Positions 8,532 through 15,992 of a stretch of 64,000 nt of DNA are shown piece after piece. The DNA lies in contig CAKOMW010000001.1 in the NCBI GenBank assembly GCA_934096805.1, positions 1 to 64,000 of the forward strand. Reading direction: 5' to 3'. The notes below the pieces were generated by a model. The model worked only from the letters and a program-made list of their open reading frames with translations. It made no database searches and had not been told where the DNA came from. This DNA comes from an uncultured Bacilli bacterium (GTDB lineage Bacteria > Bacillota_I > Bacilli_A > RF39 > UBA660). Each line of letters opens with the position of its first letter. Positions within the stretch are counted from its first letter, which is position 1. A program made the translations under genes and the position numbers.

Positions 8532-8566
8532 AAAACTACTTTCAATTTAATTTGAAAGTAGTTTTT
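8532..8566. terminator. Bidirectional terminator
   Basis: A near-perfect 14-bp stem, AAAACTACTTTCAA paired with TTTGAAAGTAGTTTT, has T-rich flanks on both strands. The stretch 8567-8716 holds no other feature that I can see. Confidence 0.75.
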
Positions 8567-8716
8567 ATATTATCTCGAAAAAGTTCGAGTATCAATCACT
8601 ATGGTGCGAGTGTCGTAGTAATCTACAACTTTCTCTCAAAGACGATTGCTATAAAAATCAATCTCTAACAATAGATTAACATAAATAAAGAAAAATGGGA
8701 ATGCCTTTTCAAAGTT

Positions 8717-9070
8717 TTAATCAGTAAGTTTAAACTTTATACCAACTATCTTACTAATTCCAACATTTTCTTTACCAAAAATATTATAAAACACCTTAAA
8801 AAATTCTTGTTTTGTATATTTTATGGTATTATTAAAAATTACATTTTTATCTTCTCATAATTCACCTATACTATTATAAATAAATTTATCAACTACTTTA
8901 ACATTTATAAATTTACTTTCATGGTTAACCACAGTAAATTTAATTAAATCACTATTCTTTGTCTTTTTACTTTTATCATTTAACAGTCTAAATTTAATTG
9001 TTTTTATACCATCTTTTATTTCTTTATATACTGATTCAAGAATTCTATAATTAAATATTTGGTGTTTCAT
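8717..9070 (-). pseudogene. ASCH-domain protein with an internal TGA stop
   Basis: The first 71 codons (MKHQIFNYRILESVYKEI...) carry the ASCH/PUA-like signature DGIKTIKFRLLNDKSKK with a later LIKFTVV, typical of small RNA-binding ASCH proteins. A TGA at 8855-8857 interrupts it, yet the same frame continues to a TAA at 8717-8719. That continuation ends FFKVFYNIFGKENVGISKIVGIKFKLTD, which is the expected ASCH C-terminus (VGIKFK). The full reading would be 117 residues. Since conserved genes here treat TGA as a stop, this is a nonsense mutation. It follows the upstream gene by 3 bases. Confidence 0.75.
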
Positions 9071-9073
9071 AAA

Positions 9074-9736
9074 TTATTTCTTAATTCCATTATTTGAATG
9101 TGAATCATTTTTACTATATTCTTCATCAAAAAGCAAAACTGGTTCAACTCCAAATTTATGAGAATAATATTCAACAAATTTATCCCAAGTACTCGAAGAT
9201 TTATCAAACGCATATAATGATTTAAAATTTCCTAGTGTATTTCTTTTATTATATTTTTGATATAAATCATATCTATTATTTTTAATAGGTTCTAATTGTT
9301 CATACGAAAATTTTAAACCACTTGGATCAAATACTGGGCAATAATTTTCATTTGTTATAAATCCATCTTTTTTACTATAACATCCTTGAATTAAATTAGG
9401 AATAATTACAGGATATATATCACTCTTACCCAATTCATCAACTAATCTTCTTTCATACAAAAAAGGTATTGGCACATCCATATTGCCATCTCTGTGAACA
9501 ACTTCTGGAAAGTAACATTTAGGTATTTTAATTAATAAAACTGTCTCATCAGTCTCTCTTAAGGATTTCATTTTTTCTTGCAATAATCCATTTTGTATAT
9601 CCTCATCAGCTATTCTTTCGATTGTGCTTTCTATTCTGAAACTACTATCAAAATCATACAATCCATCCTTAAAAAATTTACTATAATCAGATACTGGAGA
9701 CTTATGAATATAATAATTAAATTCGTTTTTATCCAT
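9074..9736 (-). CDS. Unrecognised 220-aa protein in the tRNA-Leu-adjacent strip
   Basis: The start at 9736 (MDKNEFNYYIHKSP) is set by AAAGGAAG just upstream; the longer frame to 9790 runs into the phosphatase gene without a binding site. The protein is soluble, 220 residues, with an early HKSPVSDYSKFFKDGLYDFDSS segment. That opening loosely recalls ADP-ribosyltransferase-like folds that begin with His then a Gly-Leu turn, but no firm motif follows. The C-terminus is charged (NDSHSNNGIKK). It lies between a truncated phosphatase and an ASCH pseudogene in an apparent operon. I cannot name it. Confidence 0.65.
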   Translation of the reverse strand: MDKNEFNYYIHKSPVSDYSKFFKDGLYDFDSSFRIESTIERIADEDIQNGLLQEKMKSLRETDETVLLIKIPKCYFPEVVHRDGNMDVPIPFLYERRLVDELGKSDIYPVIIPNLIQGCYSKKDGFITNENYCPVFDPSGLKFSYEQLEPIKNNRYDLYQKYNKRNTLGNFKSLYAFDKSSSTWDKFVEYYSHKFGVEPVLLFDEEYSKNDSHSNNGIKK

Positions 9737-9737
9737 T

Positions 9738-10340
9738 CTAAACTTCCTTTCTAATATTTTTGATACTAATAAGATTATTATTATCATCAAATTCTAATTT
9801 AAATAATTCAGGGCACCCCCAATTACCATCAAATATTAATTTATTATTAAAATATATTTCTATCAATTTTTTATCTTCATTTAATTTAATATCACACCAT
9901 TTTTTTAACATAGTAGATATTGCAGTTCCATGAGATATAATTGCTATATTTTTATTTTTATTATTAATTAATATATCAGATAAAACTTCATTCATTCTTT
10001 TTGAAACTTCATTTACAGACTCTCCATTAGGTAGTTTATAATCCCAATTTCTAAATTGTTCTTCTCCAAAACCTGACGGCAATTCTTTCATATCCTTTAC
10101 GCCAAATTTTCTTTCTCCTAATCTTTCATCAACGTTTAATAAAATATTGTTTTTCTCTGCAATATATTTTGCAGTAGCCATTGCTCTTACATAATGTGAT
10201 GAATAAAGAACATCAATATTGAATAATTCAGGATAATCACTCATTTGTTCTGCATATTTTTCTCCATCTACACTTAAAGGATTTTTTTCATTTCTTATTT
10301 GCTCAACTTCATTAACATTGTATTCTCCAAGTAATTTTCT
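9738..10340 (-). pseudogene. Histidine phosphatase-family gene, N-terminus missing at tRNA-Leu
   Basis: The frame encodes most of a phosphoglycerate-mutase-like phosphatase: NPLSVDGEKYAEQMSD, then VLYSSHYVRAMATAKYIAE, then LGERKFG, and the second catalytic His in AIISHGTAIS. The family's first strand with the phospho-accepting RHG motif is absent. Upstream, the frame runs straight into tRNA-Leu, ending at 10345, with no start codon and binding site able to restore it. The catalytic His is therefore lost and the gene is probably dead. The break at a tRNA 3' end suggests recombination during insertion or excision of an element. Confidence 0.75.
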
Positions 10341-10344
10341 AAAA

Positions 10345-10431
10345 TGGTGCCTGTGGTGGGACTCGAACCCACACGATATTGCTACCACTGGATTTTGAGT
10401 CCAGCGCGTCTACCAATTCCGCCACACAGGC
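10345..10431 (-). tRNA. tRNA-Leu (anticodon CAA)
   Basis: An 87-nt class II tRNA with encoded CCA. The acceptor stem is GCCTGTG/CACAGGC with discriminator A. The anticodon stem CTGGA/TCCAG encloses the loop CTCAAAA, giving CAA (reads UUG). A long variable arm and the T-loop GTTCGAGTC are present. Its 3' end abuts the truncated phosphatase. Confidence 0.96.
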
Positions 10432-10439
10432 ATTAAGAA

Positions 10440-11003
10440 CTATAATTGTTCTATTTCTTCTTCTTTGTATTTTGAATTATATAATTCAATATCATCTTCT
10501 GGTTGTATTTCTTCTATTTCAGGTAATTCACTTAATGATGATAAGCCAAAGTAGTCTAGGAAGTTGTTGGTTACTCCATATAGTCTTGGTCTTCCAGCTG
10601 TTTCTTGTCTTCCTACTTCTTTTACTAAGTCTCTTGACATTAGATTTCTTATCATTTGACTTGATTGAATTCCTCTTAACTCGTCTATTTGTAAACGGGT
10701 TATAGGTTGATTATACGCTATTATGGCCAAAGTTTCAAGTGCTGATTGCGAAAGAGTTTTAATATTTGATAATTCTGATAGTTTTTCATAGTAATTTTTG
10801 TGTTCTTTTTTGGTTGTTAGTTTATATTTTTCACCATATTTTTTTATGGTTATTCCTCTTTCAGTTTGTTCGTAGTCTTGTTTTAATTCTGTTAATAGTT
10901 GATATACTTGTTCTTTTTCTAGTTCTAGGACTTCTTTAATTTCTTCGATGTTTAGACCTTCGTCTCCAGTTATGAATAGGAGTCCTTCTAAGACTGCTTT
11001 CAT
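10440..11003 (-). CDS. scpB: Segregation and condensation protein B
   Basis: ScpB binds ScpA and with SMC forms the bacterial condensin that organises and separates chromosomes. The 187-residue protein has the tandem winged-helix pattern: MKAVLEGLLFITGDEGLNIEEI, LSQSALETLAIIAYNQPITRLQIDELRG and VGRQETAGRPRLYGVT. It starts inside the scpA stop (ATGA overlap), so translation is coupled. It is the last gene of the segment before tRNA-Leu. Normal length and intact motifs. Confidence 0.95.
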   Translation of the reverse strand: MKAVLEGLLFITGDEGLNIEEIKEVLELEKEQVYQLLTELKQDYEQTERGITIKKYGEKYKLTTKKEHKNYYEKLSELSNIKTLSQSALETLAIIAYNQPITRLQIDELRGIQSSQMIRNLMSRDLVKEVGRQETAGRPRLYGVTNNFLDYFGLSSLSELPEIEEIQPEDDIELYNSKYKEEEIEQL

Positions 11004-11719
11004 TGTGCCACCTCACAGTATATTTTGTCAAAGTTATTTTCTTGAGTTATTTTTATTTCATTATTTTTGGCCATTTCTAAAATTGATAGAAATGTTACTA
11101 CTACATATGGTTTTGATATGTCTTCGAAGAGGTCGAAAAATTCTATTTTTTTTCTTTTTGTTAGAATGTTTTTTATTGTTTTTGTTCTTTCTTCAACAGA
11201 TATTTCTTTGGTTGTTATTTTAGTAGTAATTGGTCTTTTTTGTTCTTGTCTCTTCAGATAGTTTTGAAATGCTTGTAGTAAGTCTTGAAGTGTGATATCT
11301 TCGGATAGTTGTACTTTAGGGTCGATGTATTCTTTTAAGTTTGATGGAGATTTTGTATAGAATTCATGTCTTTGTTCTTCTAATGTTTTAAAGTCTTTGG
11401 TTACTTTTTTGTATTGTTCGTATTCTAGTAGTCTATTTATTAAGTTTTCTTTTAACTCGGTTAATTCTTCTTGTTCTTCTTCGTCTTTGATGTTAGGTAG
11501 TAAGCATTTTGATTTTATGTACATTAGTTCTGATGCTAGTATCAAGTATTCTGAGGCGATATTTAAATTTTTTTCTTTCATGTTGTCTATGAATTCTAGA
11601 TATTGATTGGTTAACTTGACTATTTCAATATTCATGATGTCCATGTCTTGGGTTTTTATTAGGTGCAATAGTACGTCAAGTGGACCTTCAAAATCATTTA
11701 TTTTAAAATTATACTCCAT
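11000..11719 (-). CDS. scpA: Segregation and condensation protein A (kleisin)
   Basis: ScpA is the kleisin that bridges SMC heads. Hallmarks are the N-terminal FEGPLDVLLHLIKTQDMDI, ASEYLILASELMYIKSKCLLP and a C-terminal winged helix with VVVTFLSILEMAKNNEI. At 239 residues it is a normal size. AAAGGTGA precedes the ATG. scpA/scpB follow the spoVA genes on the same strand, as in Bacillus, with a 70-nt gap that may hold a separate promoter. Confidence 0.95.
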   Translation of the reverse strand: MEYNFKINDFEGPLDVLLHLIKTQDMDIMNIEIVKLTNQYLEFIDNMKEKNLNIASEYLILASELMYIKSKCLLPNIKDEEEQEELTELKENLINRLLEYEQYKKVTKDFKTLEEQRHEFYTKSPSNLKEYIDPKVQLSEDITLQDLLQAFQNYLKRQEQKRPITTKITTKEISVEERTKTIKNILTKRKKIEFFDLFEDISKPYVVVTFLSILEMAKNNEIKITQENNFDKIYCEVAQ

Positions 11720-11791
11720 ATAATCACCTTTTATACATTAACATTATATCATAATTTTACTTTATTACAAAGAAAAAATAACTTTCGTTAT

Positions 11792-12142
11792 TTAGTTTCT
11801 TGGTTTAAATATAAGAGCAAAGACAAAGCTAAAGATGATTGCACTGGTTATTCCAGTTGCGGTGAGGTCAAACATTCCCATTAGAATACCAGTTGCTCCG
11901 GATTCGTTTGTTCTTTCTAGGGCTCCATGGATTAGGAGGTGTCCAAAGCTTGTTATTGGTACAAGTGCTCCTCCGCCGACAAAGTTTATTATTTTATCGT
12001 ATATACTGAAGCTATCTAAGAATGCTCCGATTACTACAAAGAGACTTGTTATGTGCCCTGCAGATAGTTTGGTATTGTCTAGAATTATTTGTGCTATCAT
12101 ACAGAGTATTCCAGTGAATAGAAATGAATATATATAGGTCAT
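11792..12142 (-). CDS. spoVAE: Stage V sporulation protein AE
   Basis: A small multi-pass protein of the SpoVA channel that moves dipicolinic acid across the inner spore membrane. The 116 residues have about four hydrophobic segments and the family motifs AGHITSLFVVIGAFLD and GGGALVPITSFGHLLIHGA. Its ATG overlaps the spoVAD stop (ATGA), and the GGAGGT binding site lies inside the end of spoVAD. It is the third gene of spoVAC-AD-AE. SpoVAA, AB and AF are absent, which is common outside Bacillus. Confidence 0.93.
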   Translation of the reverse strand: MTYIYSFLFTGILCMIAQIILDNTKLSAGHITSLFVVIGAFLDSFSIYDKIINFVGGGALVPITSFGHLLIHGALERTNESGATGILMGMFDLTATGITSAIIFSFVFALIFKPRN

Positions 12143-13134
12143 TTTTGCACCTCCATAGTTATAGCGTGGGCAATTGATAGAATGTTTTCTTTTTGATATA
12201 TGAATGTTGGTGAGAACAGAGCTCCGGTTGCCACTAATAGGACTTTGTTTAGGTTTTGTTTTTTCATTTCGTCATAGATGTATCCATATGTTACGAGGGC
12301 ACTGCAGACTGGTCCTGAACCTCCTGCTGTGATTTCATTTTGTTTTTTTAAGTCATATAGCATTTCACCACAATCTTTGTAGTTTTCTCCTAATTTAATG
12401 TTATATTTTTCATTTATATATTCTTTTAAAATTTGTTTTCCATATATTCCTAGGTCTCCAGTTAGAATTATGTCATAGTCGTTTGGGGTTTCGTTGTTGT
12501 TTTTTAAATGATTATATATGGTATCTGCTGCTGCTGGGGCCATTACTGCTCCCATGTGATTAGGGTCTTTTTGGTTTAAATCTATTATTTTTCCTATTGT
12601 TCCTGATGCTATTTTGATATTTGTTTTTTCATTTGTAAGGAGTATTGAGGCTCCTCCGGTTGCAGTAAAGGTTTTTGTTTTAGGACTTGGGGCTCCGTAT
12701 TCTATTGGATTTCTAAATTGTTTTTCTGATACTAGGTTATTTGAACTTGTGGTACAGATTATGTTTTTGGCATTGTTGCTTTCAATCATAGTGGATGCTA
12801 GAATTATTTCTTCGGTTGATGTGGCACAAGCCGAGTATACTCCTAGAAATGGTATTTCATAGTCTTTGGCAGCATAACAAGATGCTGTTATTTGATTTTG
12901 AAGGTCTCCAGATATTAGGAGGTCAATTTTTTCTTTTTCAATATTTGTTTTGGCTATTAGAGTATTAATGCTTTCTTTCTGAAGATTTACTTCTGACTTT
13001 TCTAATGATTTACTGTTTATGTAAAAGTCGTTGTGTGTTTTATCAAAGTATTTGTTTAATGGTCCTTGTTTTTCTAAATGTCCGGCAATGGTTGAGGTGT
13101 TTTTTATGTAGACGTTGTTAAATTTTATTGTCAT
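12139..13134 (-). CDS. spoVAD: Stage V sporulation protein AD
   Basis: SpoVAD has a thiolase-like fold and binds dipicolinic acid for uptake into the forespore. The 331 residues include SACATSTEEIILAS, FTATGGASILL and AGGSGPVCSALVTYGY. Overlapping start and stop codons link it to spoVAC upstream and spoVAE downstream. Length and motifs are normal. It would be made in the forespore from the sigma-G-like promoter ahead of spoVAC. Confidence 0.94.
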   Translation of the reverse strand: MTIKFNNVYIKNTSTIAGHLEKQGPLNKYFDKTHNDFYINSKSLEKSEVNLQKESINTLIAKTNIEKEKIDLLISGDLQNQITASCYAAKDYEIPFLGVYSACATSTEEIILASTMIESNNAKNIICTTSSNNLVSEKQFRNPIEYGAPSPKTKTFTATGGASILLTNEKTNIKIASGTIGKIIDLNQKDPNHMGAVMAPAAADTIYNHLKNNNETPNDYDIILTGDLGIYGKQILKEYINEKYNIKLGENYKDCGEMLYDLKKQNEITAGGSGPVCSALVTYGYIYDEMKKQNLNKVLLVATGALFSPTFIYQKENILSIAHAITMEVQK

Positions 13135-13574
13135 AGTGCTACCCCCAGTAAGTATCTTATTAGAGCAAAGAAGTATGAGGCTACTACTCCGTATAGAATT
13201 ACTGAGCCTGCTAGTTTAAAGATGTTTGAACCAAAGCCGTATACAAAGCCTTCATTTTTATAGTCTAAGATAGCACTTTGCATAGAATGGGCGAATCCTG
13301 TTATGGGTATTATTACTCCCATTTTTCCTGTTTTTACAAAGGTGTCAAAAACACCAATTGCTGTTAGAAGGCATGCTAAAAAGATAAGGGTTATTATCAT
13401 AAAGATGGCTGAGTCGTTTCTTGATATTTCAAATAGGTATGAATATAGTTCAATTAGAAAGTTGCCTAGAGCTCCGATTAATCCTCCGACTACAAAGGCT
13501 GTTATGGCATTTAGTATTCTATTTTCGTTTGGGAGGTTTGTTTTTACTATTTCGTCGTATGTTTTATTTTTCAT
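13131..13574 (-). CDS. spoVAC: Stage V sporulation protein AC
   Basis: SpoVAC forms the mechanosensitive part of the spore dipicolinate channel. The 147-residue protein has several membrane spans and the family motifs FVVGGLIGALGN and MGVIIPITGFAHSMQSAILD. A GGTGAT binding site precedes the ATG. It begins a three-gene operon separated from sigF by a terminator at 13616-13643, so expression probably depends on the promoter at 13589-13617. Confidence 0.93.
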   Translation of the reverse strand: MKNKTYDEIVKTNLPNENRILNAITAFVVGGLIGALGNFLIELYSYLFEISRNDSAIFMIITLIFLACLLTAIGVFDTFVKTGKMGVIIPITGFAHSMQSAILDYKNEGFVYGFGSNIFKLAGSVILYGVVASYFFALIRYLLGVAL

Positions 13575-13588
13575 ATAATCACCATTTT

Positions 13589-13617
13589 TATTATGGTGTT
13601 TTTCTTTTTTTTAATAC
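13589..13617 (-). promoter_or_regulatory. Forespore (sigma-F/G-type) promoter ahead of spoVAC
   Basis: The minus strand reads GTATT (-35; consensus GHATR), a 17-nt spacer and CATAATA (-10), a full match to CATNHTA. It lies between the sigF terminator and spoVAC. The same spacing is seen ahead of the SASP gene. Confidence 0.6.
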
Positions 13618-13643
13618 AAAAAATAGGTTACTGTAACCTATTT
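13616..13643 (-). terminator. Terminator after sigF
   Basis: The palindrome AAATAGGTTAC/GTAACCTATTT overlaps the last sigF codons and is followed by six T on the minus strand. It separates sigF from spoVAC. Confidence 0.75.
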
Positions 13644-14272
13644 CGTAGTCTGACTAGTATTTCTTTTTCTTCTCTCGATACTTTTGTTTGATTAATTCCT
13701 AATAGTTTTGATACTTCTTGTTGGGTTAATCCTTCTTCGTATCGTGAAATTATTATTTGTCTTTGTAGTTCTTTTAAGTTGTTTATTTCTGTTCTTAGGT
13801 CAAGGATTTCTTCGTTATATTTTTGTTCGTTGTAGGATGTTTTATTGTATAAGTTCTCTTCTTCGTCGTTGTCAAGTGATTCCACCAGTGCCGTTGCTTG
13901 TTTGGCATTTATTATTTCTTGTTCTTCTATTTCTAGGAATAATGATAACTCAAAGTCTGTTGGCTCTCTATTTAGTTTTTGATATAGAACTTCTTTGGCT
14001 TTTTGGATGGCTGTGTTTAGTTTTATTAATTCTTTGCTTATTTTTAGAGTATTGCTTTCTCTTATGTATTTTTTTACTTCTCCTTCGATGTAGAAGTATG
14101 CATATGATGAGAATTTTGTATTTTTATCTTGTTTATAGTTTTTGTAAGCATTTATTAGACCAATGGCAGCGGTTTGATATAAGTCTTCAAGATCGAAATA
14201 GTCTTTGTATTTATTTATTATGGAATAAATAAGGTTTTCATTTTGAAAGATTAATTCGTTTAAGTCTGTCAT
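13628..14272 (-). CDS. sigF: Sporulation sigma factor, SigF-like
   Basis: A 214-residue sigma-70 protein with region 2 (DLEDLYQTAAIGLINAYKNY...FSSYAYFYIEGEVKKYIRE), a region 3 helix (LKISKELIKLNTAIQKA) and a region 4 helix-turn-helix (GLTQQEVSKLLGINQTKVSREEK). Position between a SpoIIAA-like gene and the spoVA genes identifies it as the forespore sigma-F. Its ATG overlaps the stop of the upstream gene. Unusually, no anti-sigma kinase gene (spoIIAB) lies between the two, so its control must differ or be encoded elsewhere. SigG is the alternative by sequence alone. Confidence 0.85.
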   Translation of the reverse strand: MTDLNELIFQNENLIYSIINKYKDYFDLEDLYQTAAIGLINAYKNYKQDKNTKFSSYAYFYIEGEVKKYIRESNTLKISKELIKLNTAIQKAKEVLYQKLNREPTDFELSLFLEIEEQEIINAKQATALVESLDNDEEENLYNKTSYNEQKYNEEILDLRTEINNLKELQRQIIISRYEEGLTQQEVSKLLGINQTKVSREEKEILVRLRNRLQ

Positions 14273-14604
14273 ACTTGGACGTAATTGAAGACATCTTGTT
14301 CTTTGGTTACTTGAAGTAGATTTTTGGTTATTATTTGGTTGTTTTCAAATAGTTTATTTATTCCACATATAATTAGTTTGCCGTTCTTTTTTAATAGTCT
14401 GATGTAGTTTTCAAAGATTATCTCGACTGCTTTATTGTCTATGGATGATATATCATTTAGATTTATTAAGAGAAATTTTATGCCATTGGTTGTTATTAAC
14501 TGGTTTAGGTCTTCTTCTAGAATAGTGCAGGCTCTTTTATTGAAGTTGCCACTTAGTCTTACTACAAATATGCCTTTTACAAATTCCATATCAATGTTAT
14601 ACAT
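14269..14604 (-). CDS. SpoIIAA-like STAS protein lacking the phospho-serine
   Basis: The 111 residues fit a STAS anti-anti-sigma fold (FVVRLSGNFNKRACTILEEDL, then LLINLNDISSIDNKAVEIIF). SpoIIAA has a D-S-S-G at this loop, the Ser being phosphorylated by SpoIIAB; here the loop reads IDNKAV (about residues 55-60), so the target Ser is missing. The gene sits at the spoIIAA position, coupled by ATGA to sigF, with no spoIIAB. It could be a degenerate partner acting by binding only, or a different regulator built on the fold. Fold call is fair; function is uncertain. Confidence 0.65.
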   Translation of the reverse strand: MYNIDMEFVKGIFVVRLSGNFNKRACTILEEDLNQLITTNGIKFLLINLNDISSIDNKAVEIIFENYIRLLKKNGKLIICGINKLFENNQIITKNLLQVTKEQDVFNYVQV

Positions 14605-14607
14605 TTT

Positions 14608-15816
14608 TTATCGCTCCTTTAGTAATTTTTTTAAAAGGTATCCTAATATTAATAAGATTAGCAAAAGTATAACAGGTAATGTGTATATTATTTTGTTGGT
14701 TTTTGTTGGAGTAGTTATTTCATTTTTAGACATTTTTATTTCATTTTGTCCTGGTATTGTTTCAGTATAGACTAGGTTATCTTCTTCTTTGGTATCATTT
14801 AATGGAAGTGTAATTTTTTGGTTTTCTTTTGGGTTATTTTTTTGGGTTAGTTTTTTTAGGATAAACTGGTCTTTATCTTTTGTTAAGTATATTTGTTCAG
14901 TGATGCAATCTTGTTCATCTTTTATATAGTTTTCTAGGTTTTCATGATATCCATTTTGATATTCTCTTTCTATTTTGTAGTATTTAAACATGGTGTCTTG
15001 ATAAGTATATTTTATTATATCTTCATTTTTAAAGTATAGTTTGGAATCTAGAGTTTCTTTAGTCACTATTTTTTCAGAGTCGTATTTATAGTTTATTATA
15101 TTTTTTTTAGTAAAGGAAATGGTTTCCTCTTTTATGTCATAGTTATCAAATATTATCTCTTTTATATTGGTTATGTATTCATTTTGTCTATTTTTTGAAT
15201 TATTAGAATCATATTTTTCTTTGATATCTTCTGGGTATAAATATGATGCTAAATATATTTTTTCGTTTCCACCATATTTTTTTAAGTGCAGTTTTATTGT
15301 TATATCTAAGGGATTTATTTTTCTCGGAAGGATGATGTCTATGTCTTCGTATAATAATTTTTGATAGAATCCTATTTTATTATCATTTAACAGACTGTAG
15401 TCTTTTGTGTTGTTTGTGCTAAAGATGTAGTTTATTTTTTGATTGTTGTCATATATTTCTATTTCATATGCATTTACACCGTCATTGATGGACAAGATTA
15501 TTCTGTTTACCTTTTTTAAAGGATTGTAGTTATTATAGACTTCTTTTTTTATTATCCTGTTTGGTTTTTCTTCTGGTAATTGGTCTTGTTCTGTTGATGT
15601 TTTGATGATAAATTCTTCGCTTTTTTCGCTATATCCTTTATCATTTTCTCCTTCTAGATAGTAGTTGTCGCTTAGGATCTTTTTTGTTTTGTAAAATTTA
15701 CATAGTGTTTTTGTTGCTAGAATTTTATTTGTTGGATTTAGTATTGTTTTGTTTGTTAATGCTAGGCTTTGTATTGGTATTAATGTTAGCATTAAAGTTA
15801 TAATTATTTTTTTCAT
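14608..15816 (-). CDS. Secreted, membrane-anchored protein upstream of the sigF operon
   Basis: The start is placed at 15816, because GAGGTG lies between this ATG and an earlier ATG at 15831. The 402-residue protein begins with a signal peptide (MKKIIITLMLTLIPIQSLA) and ends with a membrane span (IIYTLPVILLLILLILGYLL) and a KKLLKER tail. The extracellular part, about 350 residues, is rich in Lys, Asn, Tyr and Glu with no motif I recognise. It precedes the SpoIIAA-like gene by 3 nt, so it is probably co-transcribed with sigF, the place dacF holds in Bacillus, though it is not a DacF-type peptidase. A role in sporulation is inferred only from position. Confidence 0.75.
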   Translation of the reverse strand: MKKIIITLMLTLIPIQSLALTNKTILNPTNKILATKTLCKFYKTKKILSDNYYLEGENDKGYSEKSEEFIIKTSTEQDQLPEEKPNRIIKKEVYNNYNPLKKVNRIILSINDGVNAYEIEIYDNNQKINYIFSTNNTKDYSLLNDNKIGFYQKLLYEDIDIILPRKINPLDITIKLHLKKYGGNEKIYLASYLYPEDIKEKYDSNNSKNRQNEYITNIKEIIFDNYDIKEETISFTKKNIINYKYDSEKIVTKETLDSKLYFKNEDIIKYTYQDTMFKYYKIEREYQNGYHENLENYIKDEQDCITEQIYLTKDKDQFILKKLTQKNNPKENQKITLPLNDTKEEDNLVYTETIPGQNEIKMSKNEITTPTKTNKIIYTLPVILLLILLILGYLLKKLLKER

Positions 15817-15964
15817 ATTTTCACCTCTCATATATATAAAACAATTTTTTTTAGAAAATTCCTCACTTTTTTCTTGTTTTTTTGAAAAAGTTTTATTTTT
15901 TGAGAGTTTTTTGTGATTGTATTTTATGTTTGGATGTAGTTTCCTTTGTTTTTTGGTTAATATT

Positions 15965-15992
15965 AAAAAAGATGGTTTTTTCCATCTTTTTT
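15965..15992 (-). terminator. Terminator after pnp
   Basis: The stem AAAAAAGATGG/CCATCTTTTTT (15965-15975 and 15982-15992) ends in a T run and overlaps the pnp stop codon. Confidence 0.85.

Noticed and set aside
8855..8857. In-frame TGA in the ASCH gene as evidence for a recoded UGA codon (Trp or Gly)
   Set aside because: Conserved genes (asnS, parE, pnp, fhs) are full length with Trp as TGG and no internal TGA, and several genes (spoVAC, scpA, marR) use TGA as their stop. A nonsense mutation is simpler.
13708..14232. Long plus-strand ORF (174 codons) opposite sigF
   Set aside because: It is the antisense shadow of sigF: extreme Leu/Val content, no binding site, and a fully conserved gene on the other strand.
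15830..15870. AGGAATT upstream of the sigF operon as a sigma-H -35 box
   Set aside because: No GAAT-type -10 at the right distance; not strong enough to list.
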